The notes beneath the pieces are model-generated. The model saw nothing but the letters and a program-made list of their open reading frames with translations. It ran no database searches and was not told where the DNA came from. Shown here one piece after another: positions 8,646-15,975 of a stretch of 22,507 nt of DNA. This DNA comes from IIICB1 sp035968095 (lineage in GTDB: Bacteria; Cyanobacteriota; Cyanobacteriia; Cyanobacteriales; SIO1D9). The stretch is taken from the NCBI GenBank assembly GCA_035968095.1, contig JAWQFW010000058.1, positions 1 to 22,507 of the forward strand. The letters are read 5' to 3'. Every line of letters begins with the position of its first letter. Position 1 is the first letter of the stretch. The translations under genes and the position numbers were made by a program.

Positions 8646-9224
8646 TTAGAAATAAGCAGGTTCATTACCAGGTTTCCACTTAATATTACAACCCACACTC
8701 GGCTTTTGGTCAGGATCAACCGCTTCCCCAGCCAACAAAGCATCTAAAGCAGCCCGAACATACTTACCATCCACAGCTTTGCGCTCATCTAAAATACTAT
8801 CATCCAACTGACCGCGATAAACCAACTCTAAATCTCCGTCAAAAACGAAAAAATCTGGCGTACAAGCAGCAGTATAAGCCTTAGCCACCTCTTGAGATTC
8901 ATCGTAACAAAAAGGAAAATTGAAACCCAACTCTTGCGCCATTTCCTGCATTTTCTCCGGACAATCATCCGGATAATTCTTCACATCATTAGCACTAATA
9001 GCCACAATCCCGACATTTTTCTCAGCGTAATCTTTTCCCAAACGCGCTAACTCTTCTTTCACCCGACGCACAAAAGGACAATGCTGACAAATAAACATTA
9101 TCAACAAAGCTTGCCGATCTTCAAACTGCGAAAGCGTAATAGTTTCCCCAGATACCGTATCTGGTAACGCAAAATCTGGCGCTTTAGTTCCCAGAGGTAG
9201 CATTGTCGAGGCAGTTTTTACCAT
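8646..9224 (-). CDS. Peroxiredoxin-like / thioredoxin-family protein (PRX_like1 type)
   Basis: A 192-residue cytoplasmic thioredoxin-fold protein, probably a thiol-dependent reductase or peroxidase. It follows the AhpC/TSA pattern: LGTKAPDFALPD near the N-terminus, then a CQHCPF active-site CxxC (Cys46, Cys49), and GIVAISANDVKNYPDD in the core. PDFFVFD and the conserved tail PSVGCNIKWKPGNEPAYF (Cys179) fit the PRX_like1 group of redoxins with a CxHCP site. I chose ATG 9224 because AGGAGA lies about eight bases before it on the coding strand; the upstream GTG/ATG-like extension to 9251 adds nine poorly conserved, basic residues. It sits 43 bp after mnmH and 45 bp before the lipoprotein gene, all on the minus strand, which suggests co-transcription. 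The physiological substrate is unknown. Confidence 0.92.
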   Translation of the reverse strand: MVKTASTMLPLGTKAPDFALPDTVSGETITLSQFEDRQALLIMFICQHCPFVRRVKEELARLGKDYAEKNVGIVAISANDVKNYPDDCPEKMQEMAQELGFNFPFCYDESQEVAKAYTAACTPDFFVFDGDLELVYRGQLDDSILDERKAVDGKYVRAALDALLAGEAVDPDQKPSVGCNIKWKPGNEPAYF

Positions 9225-9231
9225 AATTTTT

Positions 9232-9237
9232 CTCCTA
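9232..9237 (-). promoter_or_regulatory. Shine-Dalgarno deciding the redoxin start
   Basis: On the minus strand AGGAGA lies about seven bases before ATG 9224. It is one of the few canonical ribosome-binding sites in the window and argues against the longer frame beginning at 9251, which has none. Confidence 0.7.
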
Positions 9238-9267
9238 ATCGCTTTCTCCAAGTTAGCAAAAATTTGC

Positions 9268-10323
9268 TCAGATTTCCGCTAATAACGCCAATAATATTTT
9301 ATCTATATTTTTTGCCGATAAATCAGCCACTTCCACGGTTTTTGCCAATCGCGGATAATAAGAACGACTCAAAGAACGATGATAACCAGGATCGTAATGA
9401 ATCGCCAACAAATCTTCTACTAAACTATGCCACTCTTGGCTATTAATTAAATCTTTCCAGTATTGAATTCGCTGACTACCATAACGAGATTTGAGTTTAA
9501 TTAACTTACTTTTGAGAAAATCAGGATTTTCTACCAAATGTGAATACTTCTCTAATAACCAATCTCTTCTTATTCCTAGAGGTACTTTAATTTCTACACA
9601 ACTCGCTTGTTTCATCATCTCCCAAAGGGCAGAAGGTAAATAAACTTGTCCAATTTTATTACTTTCCGACTCCACCCAAACAAGTTGGTTAAAATCGAAA
9701 TCTTGCAACATTTGGAGTAATTTAGACTCAAAATATTTTTGTGACGGTTGTGGTTCAGGTTCAACTTCCCATTCTTGTCCTAACAAAGAACCGCGATGAT
9801 TCGCTAAAGCTTCTAAATCTAAGACTTGAAAATCTCGTTCTGCGAGTCGTTGCAAAATTGCCGTTTTCCCTGTCCCTGTCAAGCCACACAAAATTTTATA
9901 GGTAAATTTTAAGGGTAAATGAGTTAATTGTTCGCGCACATAATTACGATAAGTTTTATATCCTCCCGTAATAATAGTCACATTCCAACCAATTTGATTT
10001 AAGATTAAAGCTAAACTGTGCGATCTTTGACCACCACGCCAACAGTAAATCAAGGGAGAGTAATCTTTATTTTTACTAAGAAAATGACTTTGAAGATGGC
10101 GAGAAATATTTGCTGTTACCAGAATTGCACCCAGTTTTCTAGCTTCAAAAGGAGAAACTTGTTTATAAATTCTGCCAACAGTAGCACGTTCATGGTTGTA
10201 CAGTACAGGTAAACTAATTGCACCAGGAATACGATCCTCAGCGTATTCGGCTGGCGATCGCACGTCAATAATCTCACTGTAACTTTCCTGCCAAGGAGTG
10301 GATGTGTACGTCGGTTCTCGCAT
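9268..10323 (-). CDS. mnmH: tRNA 2-selenouridine(34) synthase MnmH (SelU/YbbB)
   Basis: A 351-residue enzyme that geranylates 2-thiouridine at the tRNA wobble position and then replaces sulfur with selenium from selenophosphate. An N-terminal rhodanese domain begins with EIIDVRSPAEYAEDRIPGA and carries the catalytic cysteine in YCWRGGQRS (Cys94). A P-loop ATPase-like domain follows, with GLTGTGKT at 147-154 and LDLEALANHRGS downstream. Order and length match the family. Because the reaction uses selenophosphate, a selD gene is expected elsewhere in the genome; it is not in this window. The ATG at 10323 directly abuts a heptamer repeat tract, and no Shine-Dalgarno is visible. Downstream, 43 bp away, is a redoxin gene and then a lipoprotein gene, possibly one operon. 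Confidence 0.94.
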   Translation of the reverse strand: MREPTYTSTPWQESYSEIIDVRSPAEYAEDRIPGAISLPVLYNHERATVGRIYKQVSPFEARKLGAILVTANISRHLQSHFLSKNKDYSPLIYCWRGGQRSHSLALILNQIGWNVTIITGGYKTYRNYVREQLTHLPLKFTYKILCGLTGTGKTAILQRLAERDFQVLDLEALANHRGSLLGQEWEVEPEPQPSQKYFESKLLQMLQDFDFNQLVWVESESNKIGQVYLPSALWEMMKQASCVEIKVPLGIRRDWLLEKYSHLVENPDFLKSKLIKLKSRYGSQRIQYWKDLINSQEWHSLVEDLLAIHYDPGYHRSLSRSYYPRLAKTVEVADLSAKNIDKILLALLAEI

Positions 10324-10326
10324 TTC

Positions 10327-10419
10327 GGGAATGGGGAATGGGGACTGGGGAATGGGGAATGGGGACTGGGAATTAGGGAATTGGGACTGGGGATTGGTGA
10401 TTGGGAATTAGGGACTAGG
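10327..10419. repeat. GGGGAAT/GGGGACT heptamer repeat tract
   Basis: About thirteen degenerate heptamers (GGGGAAT, GGGGACT, GGGAATT, GGGGATT) lie in the gap between ggt and mnmH and touch the mnmH start codon. This is the longest of the GGGGANT tracts here and the complement of the units at 1-51. Confidence 0.85.
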
Positions 10420-10466
10420 AGGACAAGAGAGACTCACTTACCAGTGATAAATCCCTACCCACTGAT

Positions 10467-12251
10467 TTAATAGCCCAAAGTTAAAGCATTAGGACGGCGG
10501 GGGTCAGATGCCCCAAAAAGTCTTCCTTGACGAGACATCACACTTTGGGTACTTCCCATCGCCGGAGTAACTTCTATCGTATGTCCAAATTCCTCCAACA
10601 AAGAAATTGTATCTCCATTCAAACCTTTTTCTACTTGTAATACATCCGGCAACCATTGATGATGAAAGCGAAAACTATTCGTCGCTGTGGCAATATTCAT
10701 CTCATGATCAATCACATTCATAATTACCTGTAACGTCGAGGTAATAATCTGACTTCCTCCAGGACTACCCGTCACTAAAAAAGGTTGTCCCCGCTCAAGA
10801 ATAATTGTCGGAGTCATCGAACTCAACATTCGCTTTTCCGGTTCAATAGCATTCAACTCACCACCAACTAAACCATAAGTATTTTGTACACCTGGTTTTG
10901 CCGTAAAATCATCCATTTCGTTATTGAGAAGAATGCCCGTCCCCGGAACAGTAATCCCACTACCGTAAGAAAAGTTTAAAGTATAAGTATTCGCCACTGC
11001 ATTGCCATATTTGTCGATGACCGAAAAATGAGTCGTATCGATGCTTTCAATTTTCTCATTAATTGCGGCTGGTAAAATTTTACTACTGGGAGTTGCTTGT
11101 TGTAAATTAAGCCGCGATCGCAAACGATCTGCATAACTTTTTGAGATCAACTCCCTTACAGGTACATCCACAAAATCAGGATCTCCTAAATATTGAAAAC
11201 GATCGGCATAAGCAAACTTCATTGTTTCGGTCATAATATGAATAGTCTTACCCCGATTATGTCCCAATAATTTAATCGGAAACCCTTCGAGAATATTTAA
11301 CATTTGAATCAAATGCACCCCACCTGAACTCGGCGGTGGCATCGAATAAATATCATACCCTCGATAATTACCTCGAACTGGCTGACGAATTATCGGCTGA
11401 TAACTAGCTAAATCTTCCTTCGTAATTATCCCTCCATTCGCTGACATTTCCGAGACAATTGCCTCGGCAATTTCGCCCTGATAAAACGCCTCTACACCTT
11501 GGTTAGCAATCAATCGCAAACTTTTCGCTAAATCCGTCTGGATAAGAATATCTCCTACTTCATCAACCTCTCCACCTGCCGGAAAAAAGATTTCTCGACT
11601 AGCTTCATTTGTTGTTAAATAAGGTTGGGCAAAAATCAACGAACTGCGTAAATCTTCCGTTATAGGTATACCCTTTTCTGCTAATTCAATCGCTGGTTGT
11701 AAAGCTTCCGCTAAAGAAATTGTCCCGTATTTTTCCAAAACGAACGCTAACCCAGCCACCGTACCCGGAACACCTACAGCTAAATGACTAAACCTCGACT
11801 TTTGCGAATCTGCTTCACCATTTTCGTCTAAAAACATATTTCTTGTCGCAGCTAAAGGGGCTTTTTCTCGATAATCAATGGCTACGGTTTCTTGAGAATC
11901 TGCTAAGTGAATTAACATAAATCCACCGCCGCCAATATTTCCTGCCCGTGGTAAAGTAACTGCTAAAGTAAAGCCAACAGTAACGGCGGCATCAACTGCA
12001 TTTCCTCCTGCTTTTAAAACGGCTAAACCTGCTTTGGTTGCTAAGGCTTCTTGGGTAGCTACAATCCCATTTTGAGCAATCACAGGATGAAATACATCTT
12101 GAGTGTTATAGATGGGTTTTTCGGCAGCTAAAGTCGTGGGGCTGAAGATTTGTAAGGCGAGGAAAATAAGACAAAATGATTTAATTTTACTTTGATAAAA
12201 ATTGACTGAAAAGAATGTTGATTTTAAGCAAATCTTTTTATGGTAGATCAC
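10467..12251 (-). CDS. ggt: Gamma-glutamyltransferase (glutathione hydrolase), exported
   Basis: A 594-residue N-terminal-nucleophile hydrolase that cleaves the gamma-glutamyl bond of glutathione and related compounds and can transfer the group to acceptors. A long basic N-terminus precedes a signal-peptide core (FCLIFLALQIF) with likely cleavage near LAA at 41-43, so it should be periplasmic. The precursor should autocleave before the nucleophile Thr406 (DTTHFSV) into large and small subunits. Other landmarks are GGNAVDAAV (82-90), PRAGNIGGGGFM, MPPPSSGG, the RMLSSMTPT segment with Ser477 and Ser478, and VTGSPGGS (493-500). The length is normal. The start is GTG at 12251; no ATG lies in frame between the upstream stop and the signal peptide. 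No clear Shine-Dalgarno is seen. The neighbouring mnmH is 143 bp downstream behind a repeat tract, so the two are probably separate units. Confidence 0.95.
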   Translation of the reverse strand: MIYHKKICLKSTFFSVNFYQSKIKSFCLIFLALQIFSPTTLAAEKPIYNTQDVFHPVIAQNGIVATQEALATKAGLAVLKAGGNAVDAAVTVGFTLAVTLPRAGNIGGGGFMLIHLADSQETVAIDYREKAPLAATRNMFLDENGEADSQKSRFSHLAVGVPGTVAGLAFVLEKYGTISLAEALQPAIELAEKGIPITEDLRSSLIFAQPYLTTNEASREIFFPAGGEVDEVGDILIQTDLAKSLRLIANQGVEAFYQGEIAEAIVSEMSANGGIITKEDLASYQPIIRQPVRGNYRGYDIYSMPPPSSGGVHLIQMLNILEGFPIKLLGHNRGKTIHIMTETMKFAYADRFQYLGDPDFVDVPVRELISKSYADRLRSRLNLQQATPSSKILPAAINEKIESIDTTHFSVIDKYGNAVANTYTLNFSYGSGITVPGTGILLNNEMDDFTAKPGVQNTYGLVGGELNAIEPEKRMLSSMTPTIILERGQPFLVTGSPGGSQIITSTLQVIMNVIDHEMNIATATNSFRFHHQWLPDVLQVEKGLNGDTISLLEEFGHTIEVTPAMGSTQSVMSRQGRLFGASDPRRPNALTLGY

Positions 12252-12607
12252 GGTTGTAGTTACTCCAAAAGTCTGAGAATAAAAATTAGATGATTTAATT
12301 ATTACAGAAAAGTTAAATTATCCCAAGAGTAATTAACTAGATTTTGATTACTACTTAACTTTTTAGTTGCAGTTAGACAAAACAATTTTGGCTATTTGGT
12401 GCAAAATGCAGGTAGTTTTTTGAGTAGAGTTAATTGAAGTGGTACTCAGGTATGTTAAACTAGCTTGAGTAAATTTAAGTAAAGTCGATTTGATTAGTGT
12501 TGAGTTAACTGATCCTAAGTTGCCCTTAAATATAGTAGGGGTATAGAAACTAAAATATTTAACTTAATCAAATATCTAGATACAACTTCTTTTTCATTTA
12601 ATTTTAC

Positions 12608-12666
12608 GTCATCTCGTAGAGTAGCGAGACGCGCAGCGATAGCGACTTTAGGAGCGTCAGGATGAC
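12608..12666. repeat. Palindromic dispersed repeat of cyanobacterial type
   Basis: GTCATC (12608-12613) pairs with GATGAC (12661-12666) and encloses two smaller stems: CTCG/CGAG (12613-12616 with 12625-12628) and GACGC/GCGTC (12628-12632 with 12654-12658). The GC-rich text (CTCGTAGAGTAGCGAGACGC) contrasts with the AT-rich surroundings and resembles interspersed palindromic repeats common in cyanobacterial genomes. Confidence 0.6.
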
Positions 12667-12903
12667 ATTTTTCCAGATTATCGTCTTCTAAGTATAGAAT
12701 CTGTGGACGCAACTTGAAATGAGATAAATTTTTGGAAAAAAGTTTGCAACTTGAATTGCAATTCAAGGAGATTGTCTGATATTTTGGTTAGTCGGTCGGA
12801 TAAATGCTAACTTTTCTCAAGCTTTAACCAGGTTGAGAAAGCTAAGATAGTTTTTTGGGTCTGATTTTGGTTTGCTGGAATAATTCTGTCGAGGAGATTT
12901 TGT

Positions 12904-12920
12904 TATAATAACGATTATCA
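12904..12920. promoter_or_regulatory. FUR-family-like operator overlapping a -10 hexamer
   Basis: TAATAAC-G-ATTATCA (12906-12920) is a 7-1-7 inverted repeat with two mismatches. The core GATTATCATT matches the classical Fur-box half, and the best 19-base alignment to the Fur consensus matches 15 positions by eye. It overlaps TATAAT at 12904-12909. No gene begins nearby: the amidase start is about 690 bp to the right and the ggt start about 650 bp to the left. Confidence 0.4.
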
Positions 12921-13140
12921 TTTTATAAGTGTGTCTTTGCCAATTGCGGTTGAATTGATTGGGAATTTGGTGTCAAGTCGTATTTGACGCTAGCCATTTC
13001 CGTAAAAGTAACCGCAAAGATTAAGTTGGGATGTGGTTAGAATTTTAATTTTATAGCAAACAAATTTAATTTTTTTTACTTAGAAATAAGGATAGTTTTG
13101 ATAATAAAAGAAAAAAAAGTTAATTTGAAAATCAAGAAAA

Positions 13141-13171
13141 TTAAGCAAAAAATAAATCGTTTCTTGCTTAA
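13141..13171. repeat. Perfect 8-bp inverted repeat
   Basis: TTAAGCAA (13141-13148) pairs with TTGCTTAA (13164-13171) across a 15-base loop. It has no following U-tract, so it is not a simple terminator. Confidence 0.5.
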
Positions 13172-13190
13172 AAATCAACAAAAAGTTGTG

Positions 13191-13212
13191 CCAGAGAAGG
13201 AATTTTCTCTGG
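13191..13212. repeat. Perfect 8-bp hairpin
   Basis: CCAGAGAA (13191-13198) pairs with TTCTCTGG (13205-13212) around a six-base loop. It is more GC-rich than its surroundings and has no U-tract after it. Confidence 0.55.
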
Positions 13213-13340
13213 TTAGTTAAGAGAGGGAAAAATCGCTAAGTTGTGAAATCCAGTAGGTGAACCCAAATCCTTGTAGTGATGCGCCTTGGGGTAATTTTGA
13301 CTGGAAAATTTGCCAAGAAGTTCCCGAAAAAGAAGGAAAG

Positions 13341-13427
13341 ATGCCAAAAAGTTTGAGTAAGAGGAAACAGCCAAGTTACCGCAGCAGTAAAATTAGGAAA
13401 ACTGAAAAGTTAGGTAATAATTATTAA
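13341..13427 (+). CDS. Possible 28-residue basic micro-ORF (very uncertain)
   Basis: An ATG-initiated frame of 28 codons encodes a strongly basic peptide (MPKSLSKRKQPSYRSSKIRK and a short tail, ten Lys/Arg). AGGA lies just before the start but only three bases away, closer than ideal. A second, 25-codon frame overlaps it in another phase. The richness in lysine may only reflect the A-rich sequence. I do not recognise it; it is listed because it is the only frame with any translation signal in the 13000-13549 stretch. Confidence 0.15.
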   Translation: MPKSLSKRKQPSYRSSKIRKTEKLGNNY

Positions 13428-13609
13428 CTGCTGTACTGAAACAAAATACGAAAAAAAAAATCATAATAATTACCTGATTTCAGAGATAATAGTCTGAAGA
13501 TCGAAGTGAAAGTTCAAGCAGTAAGGAAAAATCTTGTCTGCACGGACAATTGGCGCAGTTGTGCCAACCACCCAAGCGGATCTCGCGAAAAATTTATAAC
13601 CATTGCTCT

Positions 13610-15415
13610 ATGAAAATTAACTGGTTAGTACCGACAATAGGTATAGGAAGTTTAGTTCTGTGTTCATCGGCTGCGGAAGCAGGAAATCTAGTTTCGTGGC
13701 GATTTGACGCAAATCAGAACCGATTAATATTTAATACAGATGAGGGGGTTCAACCGCAAGCGAAGTTAATTGCCGATCCGACGCGCTTGGTGATTGATTT
13801 ACCGGGGACAACTTTGGGACAACCAACGGTATATCAAGATTTAGGGGGTGCGGTTGCGTCGCTACGGGTGGGACAGTTTGAGGCGAATGTGACTCGTTTG
13901 GTGGTGGAGTTAGCCCCTGGATATATTATCGATCCGCAGAAGGTAGCGATACGGGGGACAAATCCGATTTCTTGGGCTGTGGATTTACCGACTCCGCAGA
14001 AGGTGGCTTTAGCGCCGATTATCGATCCGAAACCAGATGTAATTTTGCCTCCAGAGGAGGTTACTAGCGGGACGAAGGCTTTAGATTTTGAGGTGACGCA
14101 GAATGGGTTGTTTGTCCGTTTGGAGGGGGAGAAACCGGATGAGATTAAGGTGAGGCGGAGTGGCGATCGCCGCCAGATCGATATTGACTTGGAAGGTGTG
14201 ACTTTACCAAATTCCCTAGCAGCAAGAAGTTTAGCTGTCAATCGCTACGGTGTCAGTCAAATTCAGTTTAATCAACGCTCATCTTCGCCACCAGTTGCCC
14301 GTGTTACCTTGAATGTGAGCAAAGATAGCCCCGATTGGCGAGCATCTTTTAGTCGTTATGGTGGTTTAGCCCTTGTCCCGGAAGGGGGAATTCGGGCGGT
14401 GGAAACGGATAATGATGCTGCTAATCAACCCGTGGCTGTGACTTCTCCGGCGACAATTGAGGCGGTAGATTTAACTTTAAATGGGAATCAATTGTTGATT
14501 CGTAGCGATCGCCAAGTGGGTGCAACGGGAAACTGGAATCGTCGCACAGGTGTTTATGAGTTAAGAATTAATAATGCTCAACTTTCTAACCGTTTTGTCT
14601 CGCCGAGAGCTAATGCTACCAATCTAGTTGAAAGTGTACAAGTAACTCAAGTCTCTGGGAATACGGTTTTAATCCGCGTCAAACCTGCACCTGGAATTCA
14701 AATTGGCGAATTAAATCAACCTAGCGAACAACTAATTTCTCTCAGGTTACAAAATTCGACGGCAGTCTTACCACGAGAAACTTCGATTCCCGTACCTCTC
14801 CCAGAAAATCCGCTTCCGGTAACTCCTACACCGAGACCAACGACCAGTACCTCTTTACCTAGGATACCGAACGGACGGATTTCTGTTGTCATCGATCCCG
14901 GACATGGTGGAAAAGATCCGGGTGCGCTTGGGATTGGGGGATTGAGGGAAACTGATATTAATTTAGCTGTTTCTCGTCGAGTTGAGGAAATTCTTGAACA
15001 ACAAGGGGTGCGGGTGATTATGACGCGATCGGATAATCGCTTTATCAGCTTGGAAGGACGTACCAGCATGGCTAATCGCGCGGGGGCTGATTTATTTGTG
15101 AGTATTCACTCGAATTCTATTGGTGGTCGTCCGGATGTGAGTGGGTTGGAAACTTATTATTACAGTAGCGGCAGACAATTGGCGCAAACGATTCATAAAA
15201 ATATTTTACAGCGACTGAATGTGCGCGATCGCGGGGTGAGAACGGCTCGTTTTTACGTTTTGAGAAATTCTTCGATGCCTGCGGTGTTGGTGGAAACTGG
15301 TTTTGTCACTGGACGTGAAGATGCTGCTAGACTAGCAACTACTGCTTATCGCGATCAAATGGCGGAAGCGATCGCGGCTGGCGTTTTGGAGTATATTCAA
15401 CGCAATATGCTCTAA
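13610..15415 (+). CDS. amiC: N-acetylmuramoyl-L-alanine amidase with AMIN domains (AmiC-like)
   Basis: A 601-residue exported zinc amidase that cuts the bond between N-acetylmuramic acid and the peptide in peptidoglycan. A signal peptide covers about residues 1-25 (MKINWLVPTIGIG, ending near AAEAG). Three successive beta-rich AMIN-like segments follow at about 27-125, 160-255 and 280-385, expected to bind septal peptidoglycan. A proline/threonine-rich linker leads to a C-terminal Amidase_3 domain. Zinc ligands are His432 (DPGHGGKDPG), Glu447 (LRETDIN) and His500 (SIHSNS); the catalytic Glu is 562 (VLVETGF). The open frame extends upstream to a TTG at 13550, but ATG 13610 gives a proper signal peptide. 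In filamentous cyanobacteria such amidases perforate the septal wall, which could be its role here. Only one copy is present, whereas some relatives carry a tandem pair. A palindrome cluster follows the stop. Confidence 0.93.
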   Translation: MKINWLVPTIGIGSLVLCSSAAEAGNLVSWRFDANQNRLIFNTDEGVQPQAKLIADPTRLVIDLPGTTLGQPTVYQDLGGAVASLRVGQFEANVTRLVVELAPGYIIDPQKVAIRGTNPISWAVDLPTPQKVALAPIIDPKPDVILPPEEVTSGTKALDFEVTQNGLFVRLEGEKPDEIKVRRSGDRRQIDIDLEGVTLPNSLAARSLAVNRYGVSQIQFNQRSSSPPVARVTLNVSKDSPDWRASFSRYGGLALVPEGGIRAVETDNDAANQPVAVTSPATIEAVDLTLNGNQLLIRSDRQVGATGNWNRRTGVYELRINNAQLSNRFVSPRANATNLVESVQVTQVSGNTVLIRVKPAPGIQIGELNQPSEQLISLRLQNSTAVLPRETSIPVPLPENPLPVTPTPRPTTSTSLPRIPNGRISVVIDPGHGGKDPGALGIGGLRETDINLAVSRRVEEILEQQGVRVIMTRSDNRFISLEGRTSMANRAGADLFVSIHSNSIGGRPDVSGLETYYYSSGRQLAQTIHKNILQRLNVRDRGVRTARFYVLRNSSMPAVLVETGFVTGREDAARLATTAYRDQMAEAIAAGVLEYIQRNML

Positions 15416-15418
15416 ACA

Positions 15419-15454
15419 TTGAGTCAGTGAGTCAGCCAGTGACTCAAGTCACTG
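15419..15454. repeat. Overlapping palindromes after the amidase gene
   Basis: TTGAGTCA (15419-15426) pairs with TGACTCAA (15440-15447). Alternatively CAGTGACT (15437-15444) pairs with AGTCACTG (15447-15454), an 18-base near-perfect palindrome. The TGAGTCA/TGACTCA unit is repeated, so several mutually exclusive hairpins are possible. There is no U-tract directly after, so terminator function is unproven. Confidence 0.5.
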
Positions 15455-15584
15455 TCTGATCGCTGAAGTGGGTTTCAACTGACTCGAAGGCTGATAATTT
15501 GAAATTGATTTTTTTTCAGCATAATTTCTCGATTGGTGGATAATTAAACTAATTAGTGAGTTTGTTAATTTGAAACCTACGTTT

Positions 15585-15959
15585 ATGGCTCATCTACCAA
15601 CCCTCAACAATGAGACAATTTGGGCAATTCTCAACGAAGAACTTGATGATGAAACAGTTAATCAATTAGTTTGGGATTGTTTAGGTTATCGCTATCATGA
15701 ATCTAACCAAACTTGGGATAATACTGCTGTAGCTGACGACTGGCGGGAAAAATATCCCGAACCACCTGATTTTATCGCTAATCGACCGCCGACGGTGCAA
15801 TTAACTCGTTCAATTCCCAAGGAAAATAAACAATTATTGAAAGAATATCTCGGTTTCAAAGGTTATAAAATTGGTGAATTTGGTCCGCGACAAACGCGAC
15901 GGGCGACAATGGCAAATTGGCTGTTAAGTTATCTCAAAGATCAGCAAATGTTGGAGTAA
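15585..15959 (+). CDS. DUF1823 family protein
   Basis: A 124-residue soluble protein (from ATG 15585) of unknown function, found in cyanobacteria and plastid-bearing lineages. It has the features I associate with DUF1823: an N-terminal LNNETIWAILNEELDDETVN helix pair, the motif YRYHESNQTWDNT, then WREKYPEPPDFI and LTRSIPKENKQLLKEYLGF. The most conserved-looking part is GYKIGEFGPRQTRRATMANW. No signal peptide or membrane helix is seen. The open frame reaches a TTG at 15570, but the ATG five codons later (MAHLPTLN) fits the family start. It lies just 16 bp before bioF and is likely co-transcribed with it; whether it has anything to do with biotin is unknown. Confidence 0.9.
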   Translation: MAHLPTLNNETIWAILNEELDDETVNQLVWDCLGYRYHESNQTWDNTAVADDWREKYPEPPDFIANRPPTVQLTRSIPKENKQLLKEYLGFKGYKIGEFGPRQTRRATMANWLLSYLKDQQMLE

Positions 15960-15975
15960 TTTTAGTGGTTATTTG

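Larger units (their letters stand above)
12252..13609. other. 1.36 kb region between divergent ggt and amidase, no convincing gene
   Basis: The region is A+T-rich. An 83-codon open frame at 12515-12766 (minus) overlaps a dispersed palindromic repeat and resembles nothing known, so I do not call it. Contents worth noting: a palindromic repeat at 12608-12666, a TATAAT overlapping a FUR-like box at 12904-12920, a weak AT-rich terminator-like stretch at about 13040-13080, perfect hairpins at 13141-13171 and 13191-13212, and a 28-codon lysine/arginine-rich frame at 13341-13427. It is long for a bacterial intergenic gap and may hold a small RNA or a long leader of the amidase gene. Confidence 0.6.

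Noticed and set aside
9225..9251. Longer N-terminus of the redoxin gene
   Set aside because: The extension is short and basic, and the good AGGAGA ribosome-binding site points to ATG 9224.
12515..12766. 83-codon open frame on the minus strand in the large gap
   Set aside because: It crosses the dispersed palindromic repeat, has no recognisable family and no ribosome-binding site, and its translation looks like random AT-rich sequence.
13550..13609. Longer N-terminus of the amidase from TTG 13550
   Set aside because: The added 20 residues would sit before a complete signal peptide that begins at ATG 13610.
13834..14241. 135-codon antisense open frame inside the amidase gene
   Set aside because: It lies wholly inside a well-supported gene on the other strand and matches nothing I recognise; a shadow of codon bias is the simpler explanation.
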